Positions 49,450 through 61,145 are shown, counted from the first letter of the stretch. The stretch is 64,000 nt of DNA from Microglena sp. YARC (GCA_022414725.1 CM039466.1:18699375-18763374); one strand, 5' to 3'. The notes: generated from the letters alone by a model not told the origin. Translations and numbers: made by a program.

Positions 49450-49928
49450 CTACAGATTGGGTGATGTGCCAGGCTTGGTCTCGATACAGGGTGGGACTAT
49501 TACACGGCGTCCGTTAACTAGCACCTTGGTCTCGAACACCAGCGACCCTGCTTTCTTGACAGACACTGAGCGGGAGGAGGAGGGGGAGGAGGAGCCCTTC
49601 ATGAGCTCCATATTGCGAAAGCCAGGATGAGACATCCGGCCACTTGGCGGTGTAGGCAAGGCAGCTTCTGTGTCCTGCTTCTCTATCGACTGGCTAACGT
49701 ACCGACTCCTCATGGCGAAAGACCTCTTTTCACCGTCCATTCCAATCTTAGGCCGCCCCTCGTTCATTTTTGCCTCGCTGGGGGAGGGCAAATCGGGGAG
49801 GCCATCAGGAAGCCCATCGGGAAGACCATCGGGTGGGCTCAATGGGCTGAGGCTCTCAGAGAGGCTCATGCAGCCAGAGTTTGTGTGTTGTAGAGGGGGT
49901 AAAATGCCACTTAGTCTTTGCGGATCAC
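49450..49928 (-). CDS. terminal exon of a Ser/Pro-rich protein
   Basis: Follows GTGTACTTCACAG| (49928) and ends in TAG at 49450. Entry phase 1 matches the single base left by the exon at 52017-52470, giving ...SR-GDPQRLSG. Encodes about 159 residues: three DGLP units, EAKMNEGRPKIGMDGEKRSF, SQSIEKQDTEAALPTPPSG, a Ser run and a C-terminus with a beta-like stretch (GSLVFETKVLVNGRRVIVPP). No domain recognised. Composition suggests a disordered regulatory or cytoskeletal tail. Confidence 0.65.
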
Positions 49929-49977
49929 CTGTGAAGTACACAAGACCCACATTGAGTGACAAAATCAATCAGCATGA

Positions 49978-50435
49978 CAGAACCAAAACAGCACGAGAAG
50001 AACCAGAGGGGGAAAGCTGCAACGCAATGAATCTAGCCAATAAACACCACACGCAATCCTTAGCATTCGTAGGAGCATGAAAGCATCAAAATATACCTCA
50101 AAGTACATATGAAAATAAACCTAAAAAAATACCTCAAAATAAACCTCAAAACAGCACGAGAAGAAGCAGAGGAAGGAAAGCTGCAACGCAGTGAATCTAG
50201 CCAATAAACACCACAAGCAATCCTTAGCATCGCGTAGCAGCATGACAGAATCAAAACAGCACAAGAATAAGCAGAGGGGGAAAGCTGCAACGCAGTGAAT
50301 CTGGCCAAGTAACACCACAAGCAATCCTTAGAATCGCGTAGCAGCATGACAGAATCAAAACAGCACGAGAATAAGCGGAGGGGGAAAGCTGCAACGCAAT
50401 GAATCTAGCCAATAAACACCACAAGCAATCTTTAC
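49978..50435. repeat. ~105-bp tandem repeat in intron, four units
   Basis: Units with AATCAAAACAGCACGAGAA(G/T)AAGC, GGAAAGCTGCAACGCA(A/G)TGA and AACACCACAAGCAATCC. Located just after the 49928 acceptor in genomic order. Confidence 0.9.
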
Positions 50436-50443
50436 CTGCATGC

Positions 50444-52014
50444 ATGTGGCGGTGGTGGTGGTGAAGGTGGTGGTGAAGGTGGAGGTGGTGGAGGTGAAGG
50501 TGAAGGTGAAGGTGGTGGTGAGAAGGTGGAGGTGGTGGTGAAGGTGGTGGTGAAGGTGGTGGTGGTGGTGGTGGTGGTGAAGGTGAAGGTGGTGGTGGTA
50601 GTTGTGGTGGTGGTGGTGGTGGTGGTGGTGGTGGTGGTGGTGGTGGTGGTGGTGGTGGTGGTCGTGGTAGTGGTGAGAAGGTGGAGGTGGTGGTGGTAGT
50701 GGTGGTGAAGGTGGTGGTGAGAAGGTGGAGGTGGTGGTGGTGGTGGTGGTGGTGAAGGTGGGTGGTGGTGGTGGTGGTGGTGAAGGTGGTGGTGAGAAGG
50801 TGGAGGTGGTGGTGGTGGTGGTGAAGGTGGTGGTGAGAAGGTGGAGGTGGTGGTGAAGGTGGTGGTGAAGGTGGTGGTGGTGGTGGTGGTGAAGGTGGTG
50901 GTGAGAAGGTGGAGGTGGTGGTGGTGGTGAAGGTGATGGTGAGAAGGTGGAGGTGGTGGTGGTAGTGGTGAAGGTGGTGGTGAGAAGGTGGTGGTGGTGT
51001 GTGGTGGTGGTGGTGAAGGTGGTGGTGAGAAGGTGGAGGTGGTGGTGGTGGTGGTGAAGGTGGTGGTGGTGGTGGTGGTGGTGGGTGTGGTGAAGGTGGT
51101 GGTGAGTGGAGGTGGTGGTGTGAAGGTGGTGGTGGTGGTGGTGGTGGTGGTGGTGGTGGTGAGAAGGTGGAGGTGGTGGTGGTGATGGTGAAGGTGGTGG
51201 TGAGAAGGTGGAGATGGTGGTGGTGGTGGTGAAGGTGGTGGTGAGAAGGTGGAGGTGGTGGTGGTGGTGGTGTTGAAGGTTATGGTGGTGGTCGTGGTGT
51301 TGAAGTCGGAGGTAGTGGTGGTGGTGAAGGTGGTGGTGAGAAGGTGGGGGTGGTGGTGGATTAGGTGGAGGTGGTGGTGGTGGTGAGAAGGTGAAGGTGG
51401 TGGTGGTGATGAAGGTGGTGGTGCGAAGCTGAAGATGTTGGTGGTGGTGAAGGTGGTGGTGAGAAGGTGAAGATGGTGGTGGTGAAGGTGGTGGTGCGAA
51501 GGTGGTGGTGGTGGTGGTGGTGGAGGTGGTGGTGGTGGTGCGAAGCTGAAGATGGTGGTGGTGGTGAAGGTGGTGGTGAGAAGGTGAAGATGGTGGTGAT
51601 GAAGGTGGTGGTGGTGAAGGTGGTGGTGCGAAGGTGGTGGTGGTGGTGGTGGTGGTGGTGGTGCGAAGCTGAAGATGGTGGTGGTGGTGAAGGTGGTGGT
51701 GCGAAGCTGAAGATGGTGGTGATGAAGGTGGTGGTGGTGAAGGTGGTGGTGCGAAGGTGGTGGTGGTGGTGGTGGTGCGAAGCTGAAGATGGTGGTGGTG
51801 GTGAAGGTGGTGGTGAGAAGGTGAAGATGGTGGTGGTGGTGAAGGTGGTGGTGCGAAGGTGGTGGTGGTGGTGGTGATGGTGGTGGTGGTGGTGCGAAGC
51901 TGAAGATGGTGGTGGTGGTGAAGGTGATGGTGAGAAGGTGAAGATGGTGGTGGTGATGAAGGTGGTGGTGCAAAGGTGGTGGTGGTGAAGGTGGTGGTGA
52001 AGGTGGTGGTGTGT
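50444..52014. repeat. 1.57-kb GGTGGTGGTGAAGGT minisatellite
   Basis: GGT, GAA and GAGAAGGTGGAGGT units; within the intron of the Ser/Pro-rich gene. Open frames on the minus strand (poly-His, Pro, Thr) are artefacts because the unit is a multiple of three. Confidence 0.95.
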
Positions 52015-52016
52015 AC

Positions 52017-52470
52017 CTCTTGACATCCTGGATGCGGAATGGTAACCCAAAGGGCTCTTGCAATCCCTAGCTTGAACAGATAAGCTCCCAGAAGCATGCG
52101 CGGGGCAAATGTCAGCAGGGGATGACATTCTGGCAGGGGGTCTTTTAGACTCCGAGTTGGACCTTGAGTTTATCGGCGGGGACAGGCCTTGCGCTAAGGG
52201 ATCCCTCCTACGGAAAGGGTACGGAGCACCAGGAGAGGACGTCCTGGGTGGGGGTAGCTCAGAGCCAGGGGGGGAAGGGCCAAGACTGTTAAGGGAGAAG
52301 TCCGCAATCTGACTCTCAGAGCAAGCCTTCTCCGCGACTGCAAGGGAGCGCAGACGCCGGTGAGGGGACACGTCCTGCGGCTCGTCTCCCAGGCTTGCTG
52401 CCCTTGTCGGGGACCTCGCCCTGATTGCTGCCTCCATGTGCCTCTTGAAAGTGTTTTGTTGGCACAGGGG
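52017..52470 (-). CDS. penultimate exon of the Ser/Pro-rich protein
   Basis: A 454-nt exon from TCCCCTGTGCAG| (52470, phase 0) to ATGTCAAGAG|GTACAC (52017, phase 1). Encodes PLCQQNTFKRHMEAAIRARS, then repeated S/P/R-rich sequence (SPTRAASLGDEPQDVSPHRR, PPARMSSPADICPAHA). Its exit phase matches the terminal exon at 49928. Neither exon has a recognised domain. Upstream exons may lie beyond the repeats at 52.5-56.3 kb. Confidence 0.6.
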
Positions 52471-52489
52471 CTGCACAGGGGACACAGGA

Positions 52490-52568
52490 GGGGTTGGGAG
52501 GGGTTAGGATGGATTAGGATAGATTGGGATGGATTAGGATGGATAAGGATGGTTTGGTTTGGTTTGGT

Positions 52569-52608
<40 letters not shown>

Positions 52609-53400
52609 AGGGTAGATTGGGAGGGGTTAGGGTAGTTTAGGGTGGGTGAGGATGGTTTGGGAGGGGTTAGCAGTTCAGCGTAGGATGGATCAGGATGGTT
52701 TGGAGGGGGTTTAAGTGTATTGGGATGGATTGGGAGGGGTTAGGATGGTTTGGGATGGATTAGGATGGTTTGGAAGGGGTTCGAAGTTCAGCATAGGATG
52801 GATTGAGAGGGGTTGGGATGGTTTGGGATGGATTAGGATGGTTTGGGAGGGGTTCGTAGTTCAGCGTAGGATGGATTGAGAGGGGTTGGGATGGTTTGGG
52901 ATGGATAAGGATGGTTTGGGAGGGGTTAGCAGTTCAGCAATGGATGGATTGAGAGGGGTTGGGATGGTTTGGGATGGATAAGGATGGTTTGGGAGGGGTT
53001 AGCAGTTCAGCATAGGATGGATTGAGAGGGGTTGGGATGGTTTGGGATGGATAAGGATGGTTTGGGAGGGATTAGCAGTTCAGCAATGGATGGATTGAGA
53101 GGGGTTGGGATGGTTTGGGATGGATAAGGATGGTTTGGGAGGGGTTAGCAGTTCAGCAATGGATGGATTGAGAGGGGTTGGGATGGTTTGGGATGGATAA
53201 GGATGGTTTGGGAGGGGTTGGCAGTTCAGCAATGGATGGATTGAGAGGGGTTGGGATGGTTTGGGATGGATAAGGATGGTTTGGGAGAGGTTAGCAGTTC
53301 AGCATAGGATGGATTGGGAGGGGTTGGGATGGTTTGGGATGGATAAGGATGGTTTGGGAGAGGTTAGCAGTTCAGCATAGGATGGATTGGGAGGGGATCG
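52490..53400. repeat. ~73-bp tandem repeat and G37 run
   Basis: About ten units of GGATGGATTGAGAGGGGTTG then GGATGGTTTGGGATGGATAA and GGGTTAGCAGTTCAGCA. Contains 37 consecutive G at 52571-52607. Confidence 0.95.
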
Positions 53401-53715
53401 CAGTTTAGGACGCATTCAGTTGACGCATTCAGTTGGGGGGGGATAGCAGTTCAGGAGGCATTCAGTTGACGCATTCAGTTGACGCATTCAGTTTGACGCA
53501 TTCAGTTGGGGGGGATAGCAGTTCAGGAGGCATTCAGTTGACGCATTCAGTTGGGGGGGGATAGCAGTTCAGGACGCATTCAGTTGACGCATTCAGTTGA
53601 CGCATTCAGTTGGGGGGGGATAGCAGTTTAGGACACATTCAGTTGACGCATTCAGTTGACGCATTCAGTTGGGGGGGGATCGCAGTTCAGGACAGGATGA
53701 GTTGACGCATTCATC
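53400..53715. repeat. GACGCATTCAGTT repeat
   Basis: Blocks of GACGCATTCAGTT alternating with GGGGGGGATAGCAGTTCAGG. Confidence 0.9.
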
Positions 53716-53725
53716 AATGCCCAGG

Positions 53726-53935
53726 TCATAATGATAACATACGGTGGGGCGTGGTATTAAGGGAGCCCGTCTTACGGCGGTAGGGAACGGGCTGCTACTT
53801 ACCTGGACAAAGCTACCATGGAGGTTGACAGCGACCGCTAACACTAAAGCACACCCTTAGGGATTCGAACCCGGCACCTTCTTCGTTCTAGGAGCTCTTC
53901 CATTGAGCCATCCGTCCAAACGGGGATTGTCCACG
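53726..53935 (-). mobile_element. SINE, tRNA-headed family B
   Basis: On the minus strand the head reads GGATGGCTCAATGGAAGAGC then GGGTTCGAATCCCT (A- and B-box-like), followed by the shared body (CGCTGTCAACCTCCATGGTA, GCTTTGTCCAGG, TACCACGCCCCACCG) and a TTATCATTATG end. Same head type as 30827-31031. Confidence 0.8.
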
Positions 53936-53944
53936 TCCCCATCT

Positions 53945-54200
53945 GTAACAGATCTAGACCGATGGGACATATCGAAAAGGCAGTCTCGAGATGTCAGGTA
54001 AGACTAGTAGCAGGCTATCCTGCTACACACCCCCCTCCTTTGAAAGGGGAGCGTCCTCAATCTATCACGGTTAACAAGCTGAAAGAGGGTTAAGATATTC
54101 CAGTACATGATGCCTGCTCGTGATTTGTTTCTTGCTGTGAAAGGATTTTCACCCCAGGAGGTGGGTCTCCCGAGGTGAAAGTTTTGGTAGGCCAATTTTA
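53945..54200. repeat. dispersed repeat fragments
   Basis: 53945-54025 pairs with 48885-48990. 54126-54175 is a minus-strand poly(A) SINE-like fragment (GTGAAAGGATTTTCACCCCA). Confidence 0.6.
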
Positions 54201-54209
54201 GTAGGCCAA

Positions 54210-54650
54210 AATGATGTTGTTACAGTCCAGGGATAGACCAAACAGGCTAAAGGGACTTCCCCAACCATGACAGGAGGGGCTATAACGGAAAAACACTGAT
54301 GAACTGAACCCCACACAATCGATTTACCAACGGGGGCCCTGAGTTTGTGCTACAGTGAAAATGTAATTCAATTATTAGGCCAAAGCCAGAAGTTGCTAGT
54401 TGCCCATTGCCAAGAAAAGAGTCCCGGAGAATGCTTATAATATTTTGCAGCTATGATGGCCACCCAGAATATGATGGCCACCTAGAATTAAATTATCACT
54501 GTAGCACGAACTCAGGCCCCCCGTCGGTAAAACGATTGTTTGGGGCTCAGTTCATCAGTGTTTTTTCTTTTTAAGCCCTTCATATACGATTGGGCAAGTC
54601 CCTTTAGCCTATTTGGCCTACCCCTGGACTGTAACATACATACATACGAT
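54210..54650. mobile_element. inverted pair of CATA-tailed repeats
   Basis: 54210-54372 (minus) and 54485-54650 (plus) are two copies pointing away from each other, separated by about 110 bp containing TGATGGCCACC(C/T)AGAAT twice. They could form a large hairpin. Confidence 0.75.
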
Positions 54651-54666
54651 GGCCACCCGTGCTTCA

Positions 54667-54850
54667 ACAAGTCCTAGGCAGAGTTGCAAGCGACGCGGAA
54701 GATTAGCGGAGAGTATTGGCAACGAAATCGAGCAGACCAAAGCCAGTTCGTTATAGGATCATTGTCTGACACGTCAGGCTTCGTCTCGGTCGTCGGTCAG
54801 TCAAACGGACAACGGGGTGACCCTGGGGGCTCCCCATCCCCACAACACAT
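54667..54850 (+). repeat. ~200-bp dispersed repeat, copy 3
   Basis: Third copy of the 9160/35583 family (GTTGCAAGCGACGCGGAAGA, AGGCTTCGTCTCGGTCGTCG). Confidence 0.65.
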
Positions 54851-54974
54851 TCACTACCTTTTTGGGTGGCCATCATAACTAAAAGACGCTATGAACTACT
54901 GTCCTGACGTGGACGCCTAAGACAAGTCCAGGGGCCGGAATCTGTCGGGATGAAGATTGCCAGCTAAAGCTAAA

Positions 54975-55225
54975 ACACCATGCTCAATTTCTCACCCGTG
55001 GTTGATACTACACACCATTTACTACACATCATTTACGACACCATCCACTACTACACCATCTACTACACCATCTACTACACCATCTACTACACCATCTACT
55101 ACACACCATCTACAACACCATCCACTACACACTATCCATTACACACCATCTACTACACCATCCACTACTCACCATCTACTACACACCATGCCCATGCTCA
55201 ATTTCTCACCCGTGGTTGATCACTC
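54975..55225. repeat. CTACACCAT repeat between direct flanks
   Basis: CTACTACACCATCTACTACAC units, flanked on both sides by CATGCTCAATTTCTCACCCG (54980 and 55194), which suggests tandem duplication of a larger block. Confidence 0.85.
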
Positions 55226-55460
55226 GTATCTGGTCGCCAGAACGATGTTGTCACCGCTGTGCTGCTTAGTTGAACAGGACCATGCTTTGGGGCTTCGGAC
55301 ACCCCATGTTGCCCGGAAGCTTGAGATCCAGGGTGTATTGAAGGGCTCAGCAGTCCCCTGTGGGAATGAAACGCAAGGAAAGAAGAGCTGATGACGGATG
55401 GTGAGGTGCAGGTGAGGTGGTGGTGAGCACATGGTGACTTGCAGGGTTCAAGCAAGAGAT
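55226..55460. other. no recognised gene
   Basis: A plus-strand open frame (55226-55391) has no similarity I recognise. It leads into the GGTGAGGTGCAG minisatellite unit. Confidence 0.4.
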
Positions 55461-55673
55461 ATCCCGTTAGAGTGATACGATTGGTCTAGTGGTACACCAA
55501 ATCGCTTAAACGAAGCAAGTCGGGGGTTCGATTCCCCCTATGATCATCCTGAGCGTTGCAGGCCGTTGTCAACCGTGATGATAGCTTGTCCAGTTGAGGT
55601 GGTAGACTGTTCTCTGCCCGCGTACGACGGGTTCCCTTCATACCACGCCCCACCAGGCATCATCATTACTTTT
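55461..55673 (+). mobile_element. SINE, tRNA-headed family A, full copy
   Basis: Head with TTGGTCTAGTGGTACACCAA (A box) and GGGGGTTCGATTCCCCC (B box, perfect 5-bp T-arm), then the shared body and an ATCATCATTACTTTT end. Flanked by AAGCAAGAGAT and AAGCAACAGAT (55450-55460, 55674-55684). The uninterrupted paralogous site GGGTTTAAGCAACAGATGAC lies at 55783-55802. Confidence 0.85.
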
Positions 55674-55684
55674 AAGCAACAGAT

Positions 55685-56340
55685 GACACAGAATGAGCGA
55701 CAAACAAAAAGGCGCAGGTGGGATGGTGAGAAGATGGTGAGGTGCAGGTGAGCTGGTGGTGAGCAGATGGTGAGTTGCAGGGTTTAAGCAACAGATGACA
55801 CAGAATGACCAACAAACAAAAAGGCGCAGGTGGGATGGTGAGCAGATGGTGAGGTGCTAGTGAGATGGTGAGGTGCAGGTGAGGTGGTGAGGTGCAGATG
55901 AGCTGTTGAGGTGGTGAGGTGGTGAGGTGCAGTGTGAGGTGCTAGTGAGATGGTAAGGTGCAGGTGAGTGTGTGAGGTGCAGATGAGCTGTTGAGGTGGT
56001 GAGGTGCAGTGGTGAGGTGCTAGTGAGATGGTGAGTGCAGGTGAGTGGTGAGGTGCAGATGAGCTTTTGAGGTGGTGAGGTCAGGTGTGAGGTGCTAGTG
56101 AGATGGTGAGGTGCAGGTGAGGTGGTGAGGTGCAGATGAGCTGTTGAGGTGGTGAGGTGCAGGTGGTGAGGTGCTAGTGAGATGGTGAGGTGCAGGTGAG
56201 GTGGTCAGGTGAGTGTGGTGAGGTGCAGATGAGCTGTTGAGGTGGTGAGGTGTGAGTGCAGGTGGTGAGGTGTGAGACATGGTGAGGTCCAGGTGAGGTG
56301 TGAGTGCAGATGAGCAGATGTGAGGTGCAGTGAGTTTAAG
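55685..56340. repeat. GGTGAGGTGCAGGTGAG minisatellite
   Basis: Short GGTGAGGTGC(A/T)(A)G units with irregular lengths; a TTTAGGG-like stretch follows at 56335-56372. Confidence 0.9.
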
Positions 56341-56852
56341 GTTAAGGTTTAGGGGGTTAGGGTTTAGGTTTAGAGCATGGCGACGCATGGGTCTGGCTAA
56401 ACTAGTCAGAAATGCCCCCCCAACCCCCCCGGGCTCCGCCCTTTGCGCTCGGCGAGGTTCGGGGGGCAGCGCGTCGCACTGGGGTCGCAATGAGTCACTC
56501 TCTTTGTGACGCGACACACGAAATAAGAACTGCTCAGCTTCAGTTCTTCTTGGATGGGGGGTCAGCACAACAACAACAGACCTCACCTCCTCCTCCGCGC
56601 ATTTGGACTGCTGAGCCTAGTAGGTTTCATCATGCCACTGCCACCATGCCTGCCCACATCAGGAACATCAGGCATGGACAATGTCTCACACCCTGCAGGC
56701 CATCTATAATCCCCGATTGAACCTCCACCATGTTTTTTAAAAGGTTGTGGGCTGGTAGGCTGCAGAGTAGCAAGGTCCTTAACCATAGATGCCCCGATGG
56801 GAAGGGACACCTCGCACAGAGGAGCGTACAGGTCATCCGAGACAGTTCGAAG
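56341..56852. other. dispersed repeat and unremarkable DNA
   Basis: 56373-56462 is the plus-strand partner of 49300-49400. 56463-56852 has open frames on both strands with no recognised domain. Confidence 0.45.
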
Positions 56853-57130
56853 ATTAAGAAATTGAAATTGAAATTGAAATTGTTACATCCAAGAAATATG
56901 AAAACTCTAAGGACGTGAAATTAAGGACACCACAGCGTACGCAGAAGCTAGCTGTAGTCACCATAGATAAACACAAAAAAGATCCAGTACTAGTTGTGAT
57001 CCCACCCGTGCGGACTGAGAATCATTTCAGTCGTCACGTGGGTGCACTAGCTGGACCAAAAAAATGTTAATCTCCGGCGGTGGTGTTCCATGAATCTACG
57101 ACATTGTAAAATAGTCTGAAAGCTGTCAAC
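56853..57130 (-). other. LINE 3' UTR and (TTTCAA)n tail
   Basis: Contains ATGGTGACTACAGCTAGC, GTGGTGTCCTTAATTTCACG and the ATTTCAATTTCAATTTC tail. The last ~100 bp equal the short elements at 1385 and 40305. Confidence 0.85.
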
Positions 57131-57319
57131 AGAGTGGTGGTGCAGCTGGTCTGCTAGTGTGAGAGTTTCTAAATTGGTAAGACCAAGGGTGGTCATGGAG
57201 GTCACAAAGGTTCTGGGATGGTGCCAGTGGTGCCAATGGTAACAACTATGTAGTGAACAAGGTAGCCAGCTAGTCTAAGGCCGGCACAACTGGGTGTGTT
57301 GGCATGTTTATCCTCTGCC

Positions 57320-57970
57320 TTAGTGCATGGTCGTGTCAGAGCAGTATCCCAGCTCTAGAATCCAGATTTCCTTGTCAGCAGCAATGGTGGGTGAGTCCAC
57401 CTCGGGCAGGATGGCGAGATCTGGCCTCAGTTTGGGCCAGATCTCTGCTGGATGGAGGGAGGGCGTAACCATCAGCGTGTTTTGCCAAGGACTCCGCGGG
57501 GAGGTCCTCCAGCCTGCCTGCGTCCATGATAACGCGGCGGGATCCAAGGGCGCCTTTGCTGATGGCCTGTTGCAGTAAGGTGGACAGCTGCGTCATGACG
57601 CCTTGATGTACATGCCCTTGAAGGTGGCGTTTGTGTGCAGCCAGCAAGAATGTGACCAGCTCCGTCCTCGTGGTGGTACAAATAGGCATGTGGGGAGGTG
57701 GCAGGGTTGGGTTGTAGCATAGGCATCTTCCAGCGATAGCGAGCTTCTTGTTCACACGTCGGCCCCATCTGGCCTTGAGGATGCAGAACTTAGTTTTGTG
57801 GGTGATGTGGGAGGATGTCCAAGAATTTATTGCTAGAGTGGGGTAGATGCCAAGGGTGTTATCAGCCCAGGTGGTGGCCATATATGCCTTTGAGGCGGAT
57901 GCTGTCCGAGGTGGCAGCTAGTGGGAAGGTTAAGGCTGATCCCGTTGGTGAGGTAGTGCTAGGGCTCGTG
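57320..57970 (-). pseudogene. LINE C-terminal region, zinc-binding remnant
   Basis: Fragments in several frames match the C-terminal part of the 33803-34927 frame: THKTKFCILKARWGR, AGHILAGCTQ, RHDAAVHL, WILELGYCSD and RPDLAILPEVDSPT. The first Cys pair of the knuckle is damaged (PICTTTRTE). Frame changes occur at least three times. Confidence 0.7.
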
Positions 57971-58079
57971 GGGGGAGTTGTGCCAAGAGGTGTGCAGGGG
58001 GGTTGGACAGTGGGCCAATAGTGTTGTGCGGGGTTGTTCTCCAGTGGTGTCGTGTATCGACAGATGCCTGGGTTTGGTG

Positions 58080-58530
58080 CTGCATTGCGATGCTAGTGCA
58101 TCTGCTCTATCATTGCCCAATATCCAGTGTGTGAGCGTACTTTTGCAGAGGGTAGTGTGTGATCCTGCCAGAATGCGTTGGACAAGGTGAGTGCGGATAG
58201 AATGCAGGAGTACAGAGTGGAGAGAACGTGTAGAGGTAGTAGGATCTTGAATCATTTTGTTAATGAGTTGGAGTGAGCAGAGGCTGTCAGTGTGCAAGGT
58301 GAGGTCAGTGGTATAATCAATGTGTGGCTAATGGCTTGGTGGATGGCCACTAATTCAGCCGGTTGTTAGTTCTGTGGCGCCTTGGCCCTCCTGGGTTAAT
58401 GGAAATAGCTCATACCAGCCACAGTATGTAGACCCCTGCACCTATTTTGCTGGGGTGCCAGGGCTCCCTTGATTAGGCTGCCATCAGTATAGACCTGCAG
58501 ACCTAGGGTAGGTATGGCTGAGTAGTGCAG
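58080..58530 (-). pseudogene. LINE RNase H domain
   Basis: All four acidic blocks are recognisable on the minus strand: LQVYTDGSL (first Asp, about 58490), AELVAIHQAI (Glu, about 58345), LHTDSLCSLQLINKM (Asp, about 58290) and THWILGNDRADALA (His and Asp, about 58125). They fall in different frames. Confidence 0.75.
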
Positions 58531-61140
58531 GGGTAGATGACTGTGCGGAAGCAGAGGGGGGCAGTGGTGGGTGGTAGGCTGCCAGGGCAGAGTAGTGAGG
58601 GATTTAAGAGTCCTGGGGTAGGTGATTTGTGTGTCTGAGGAAGTAAGGGAAAAGGGGGGCAATAGGATGTGTAGGGAGGTTATGTGGTTCCCAGAAGGGT
58701 GAGATGCTGAGCATGTGCTCGTGACCAGATGTCTGTGAACCCTTGGAGACGGTTTAAGGTATTCAAGTTGCTGCTTGGTTGCTGATATTGAGAGAATGTG
58801 GAGCCTTGTGGAGGAGGTAGGGTTGATGTTTGCCCACTAGCCAGGTATTCAGAGGTGCATGTAGATTCAGAGAAAAGTCTGCGTGTCACGTGTGGCATCC
58901 AGGGGTGTGCAGAAGTTTCTTGTAAGGAGGGCATTATAGCTGCCTGGATGAGTAAGACAGTGCATTGTTGATGTGTGATGTGCTTCTGCGTGGTCAGCAC
59001 TGGCTAAGCCCACCTGAGTGCCTTGGTGCATCGGTGACGAGTAGATGTCCCACCAGTGATCTCCCCCTGTCCAGAATGCTGTGGAAAAAGAGATCCCCAG
59101 TTGGCTCACAAAGAGCTGGTCAGCTGGGTTTATGAGAGGAAATTCTGCATAGGCAGAATCTAGGTTGAGTGGAGTGCAGTCGCACGTGATGGCGTGATGT
59201 TGAGTTGTAGGTTAGCTTGGTTCTGAGTGCAGGGCTGAGGAAGAGTGTAGGTGCAGCGGGTGTCCTTGTCGCTGGTGGTGTAATAGGGCTGCTGCGAAGG
59301 TCAGGTAAGAATCCTCCTTGTGTGAGTTGGTTCCAAGTTGAAGGCGTGTAGTTTTATTGTATTCATAGTGTGTGTGCGAGGAGGTGAAAGGTGTTGATAC
59401 TATGCCCACACATTCTCCCGGCGGGTAATGTTTGTAGAGGCGAAGTAGTGTCGCAATTGCCGTGTGGGTGCTGGCCTTCTGAGCCAGTGAGGATGCCAGT
59501 TTGCTGGCTGTTGTAGTTTGAGTGTGGTTGATTGTCCCAGGTAGTTCTCCGGTCATGAGTGTCTATGTTGAAGAAGTTTGTGGACAAGGCATGGTTTTAT
59601 ACAGCTGAAGCCAGTGTAGTAGTGGGCCCATTGTCCCTGTTGCTGACTTAGTATAGGTGGGAGTCTCTATCTGGGTTAAAGATGGGTTGTGTAGTGGTGG
59701 TGTCTATGAAGCCTGGAGAATTGGGGTGGTCATAGCGTGATTGCCCAGAGACATGTAATGAGGTGGGTGGTTGTCGTGTATTATATGGTTTGTTGGTTAT
59801 CCAGTGGACCTCAGAGTATGTGGGACGTAATTGTTTACTTGAAGGATAGTGTAACCAATTTGGGTCGTATATTTGACTGAGTATGGTCGTTGTGCATTGT
59901 TGTATGGGTCCCCATTGGAAGGTCGCCAGTTGGTGTCGGATGCTGGTGTCCCTAGTGTTCCATGCTCCGTTTGCTTGCGCCAGACTGGTTGATGCTGACT
60001 AGAAGGTGTTACTGGTTACCATAGTGAGGTGAAGGAGACGGGTAGGGGAAGGGGATTCCAGGTAGGGTGAGCATTGCTGCCTTGAGAAGATCAGGGTTGA
60101 GGCCTTAGTAATGTTGTAGTGCTTAAAGAAGGCCTTGGCTGGGCCGCGGAGATGGCCTTGCAGAGTGACGGCGGATGCACCAGGTTGTCGCTTGCTTCGT
60201 TGTTGCCCCATGCTTTACCGTAATGGTCGACGTTGGCGTTCCTTCGGCTGTGGAGTTGCAGGTGGTCCACGCCCACCATTGTCTCCCCGCTGATGTCACG
60301 GAGAGGTCTGCTGTGTAGTCCCGTTCCTTGACAGGAGTTGCGCTCGGGCTGGTGGGTAGCGCTGAGTTGGTGGAGGCCGGGCGGCGCGACATAACATGTT
60401 CTGCGCAAGCTGACGTTTGGGTGGATGGTGTATAGACGAGGTAAGTCTCGCTGCGTAATGAAGAGGTTGGCTATGGCTGAGGGAGGAGGAGCAGTTCGGC
60501 GCACTTGTTGCCGCCAGTGAGGTGTGCTGTAAGGAGGTTGAGGGAGCGCCGATGTGTGCTTTGTTACTTTCCCTGTGTGATAAGAGGGAGATCCGTGGTA
60601 CGTGATAGAGTGTGAGTGCCTGCTGGGTAACCAGGTCGTGGTATGTATAGATCCCTAGATCGTGGAGAGGGAGTCACAAGGGAAAACAGGCGATGTGAGC
60701 AGGTTGAAGGAGTACTGATTGGATGTGAGCGATCCAGATTGAGTTCTGTGTCATTCCAGGGTGATTTTGGATGTTTGAATGTCTAGGAGTTGAAGTTCCC
60801 GGGCAAGAGATGAGGAGAGTTTGGGAGAAGAGAGTTGGAGTGAGAGTGTGGAAAGTTTTGAAGTTTCAGTGAGGAAGATCTGTTAGTATGCCCAGGCGCT
60901 CCAGATTCATTCATGGCGTAATGTGAGGGCAGAGGCCAGTAATTTGTGTATATTCAGTGAGGAGAGAGAGGATCCCTAGCATGCTCTGTTTTGGGCAGTG
61001 TAGTCCCTAGTGCGGAGGACATGGAAGCTGCTGCACAGTTCTGACTGTCTTAAGTACTGCTGGTTATCTATAATGTGGATGTCTTTGAGAGAGAAGGGGG
61101 CTACGATCATAGGGTATTTGATGGCTGCTCTGATGCATTG
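58531..61140 (-). pseudogene. LINE region between RT and RNase H, heavily decayed
   Basis: About 2.6 kb with only short open fragments and no motif I recognise. This is long for a thumb/connection region, so extra ORF sequence or an insertion may be hidden here. Confidence 0.5.
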
Positions 61141-61145
61141 TGTGA

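Noticed and set aside
50355..52097. Long poly-His/Thr/Pro open frames
   Set aside because: They are readings of a GGT/GAA minisatellite whose unit is a multiple of three; the supported exon ends at 52017.
55471..55548. Possible tRNA gene (A and B boxes, perfect T-arm)
   Set aside because: The acceptor and anticodon stems do not pair properly and the segment continues into a SINE body with target duplications; it is a SINE head.
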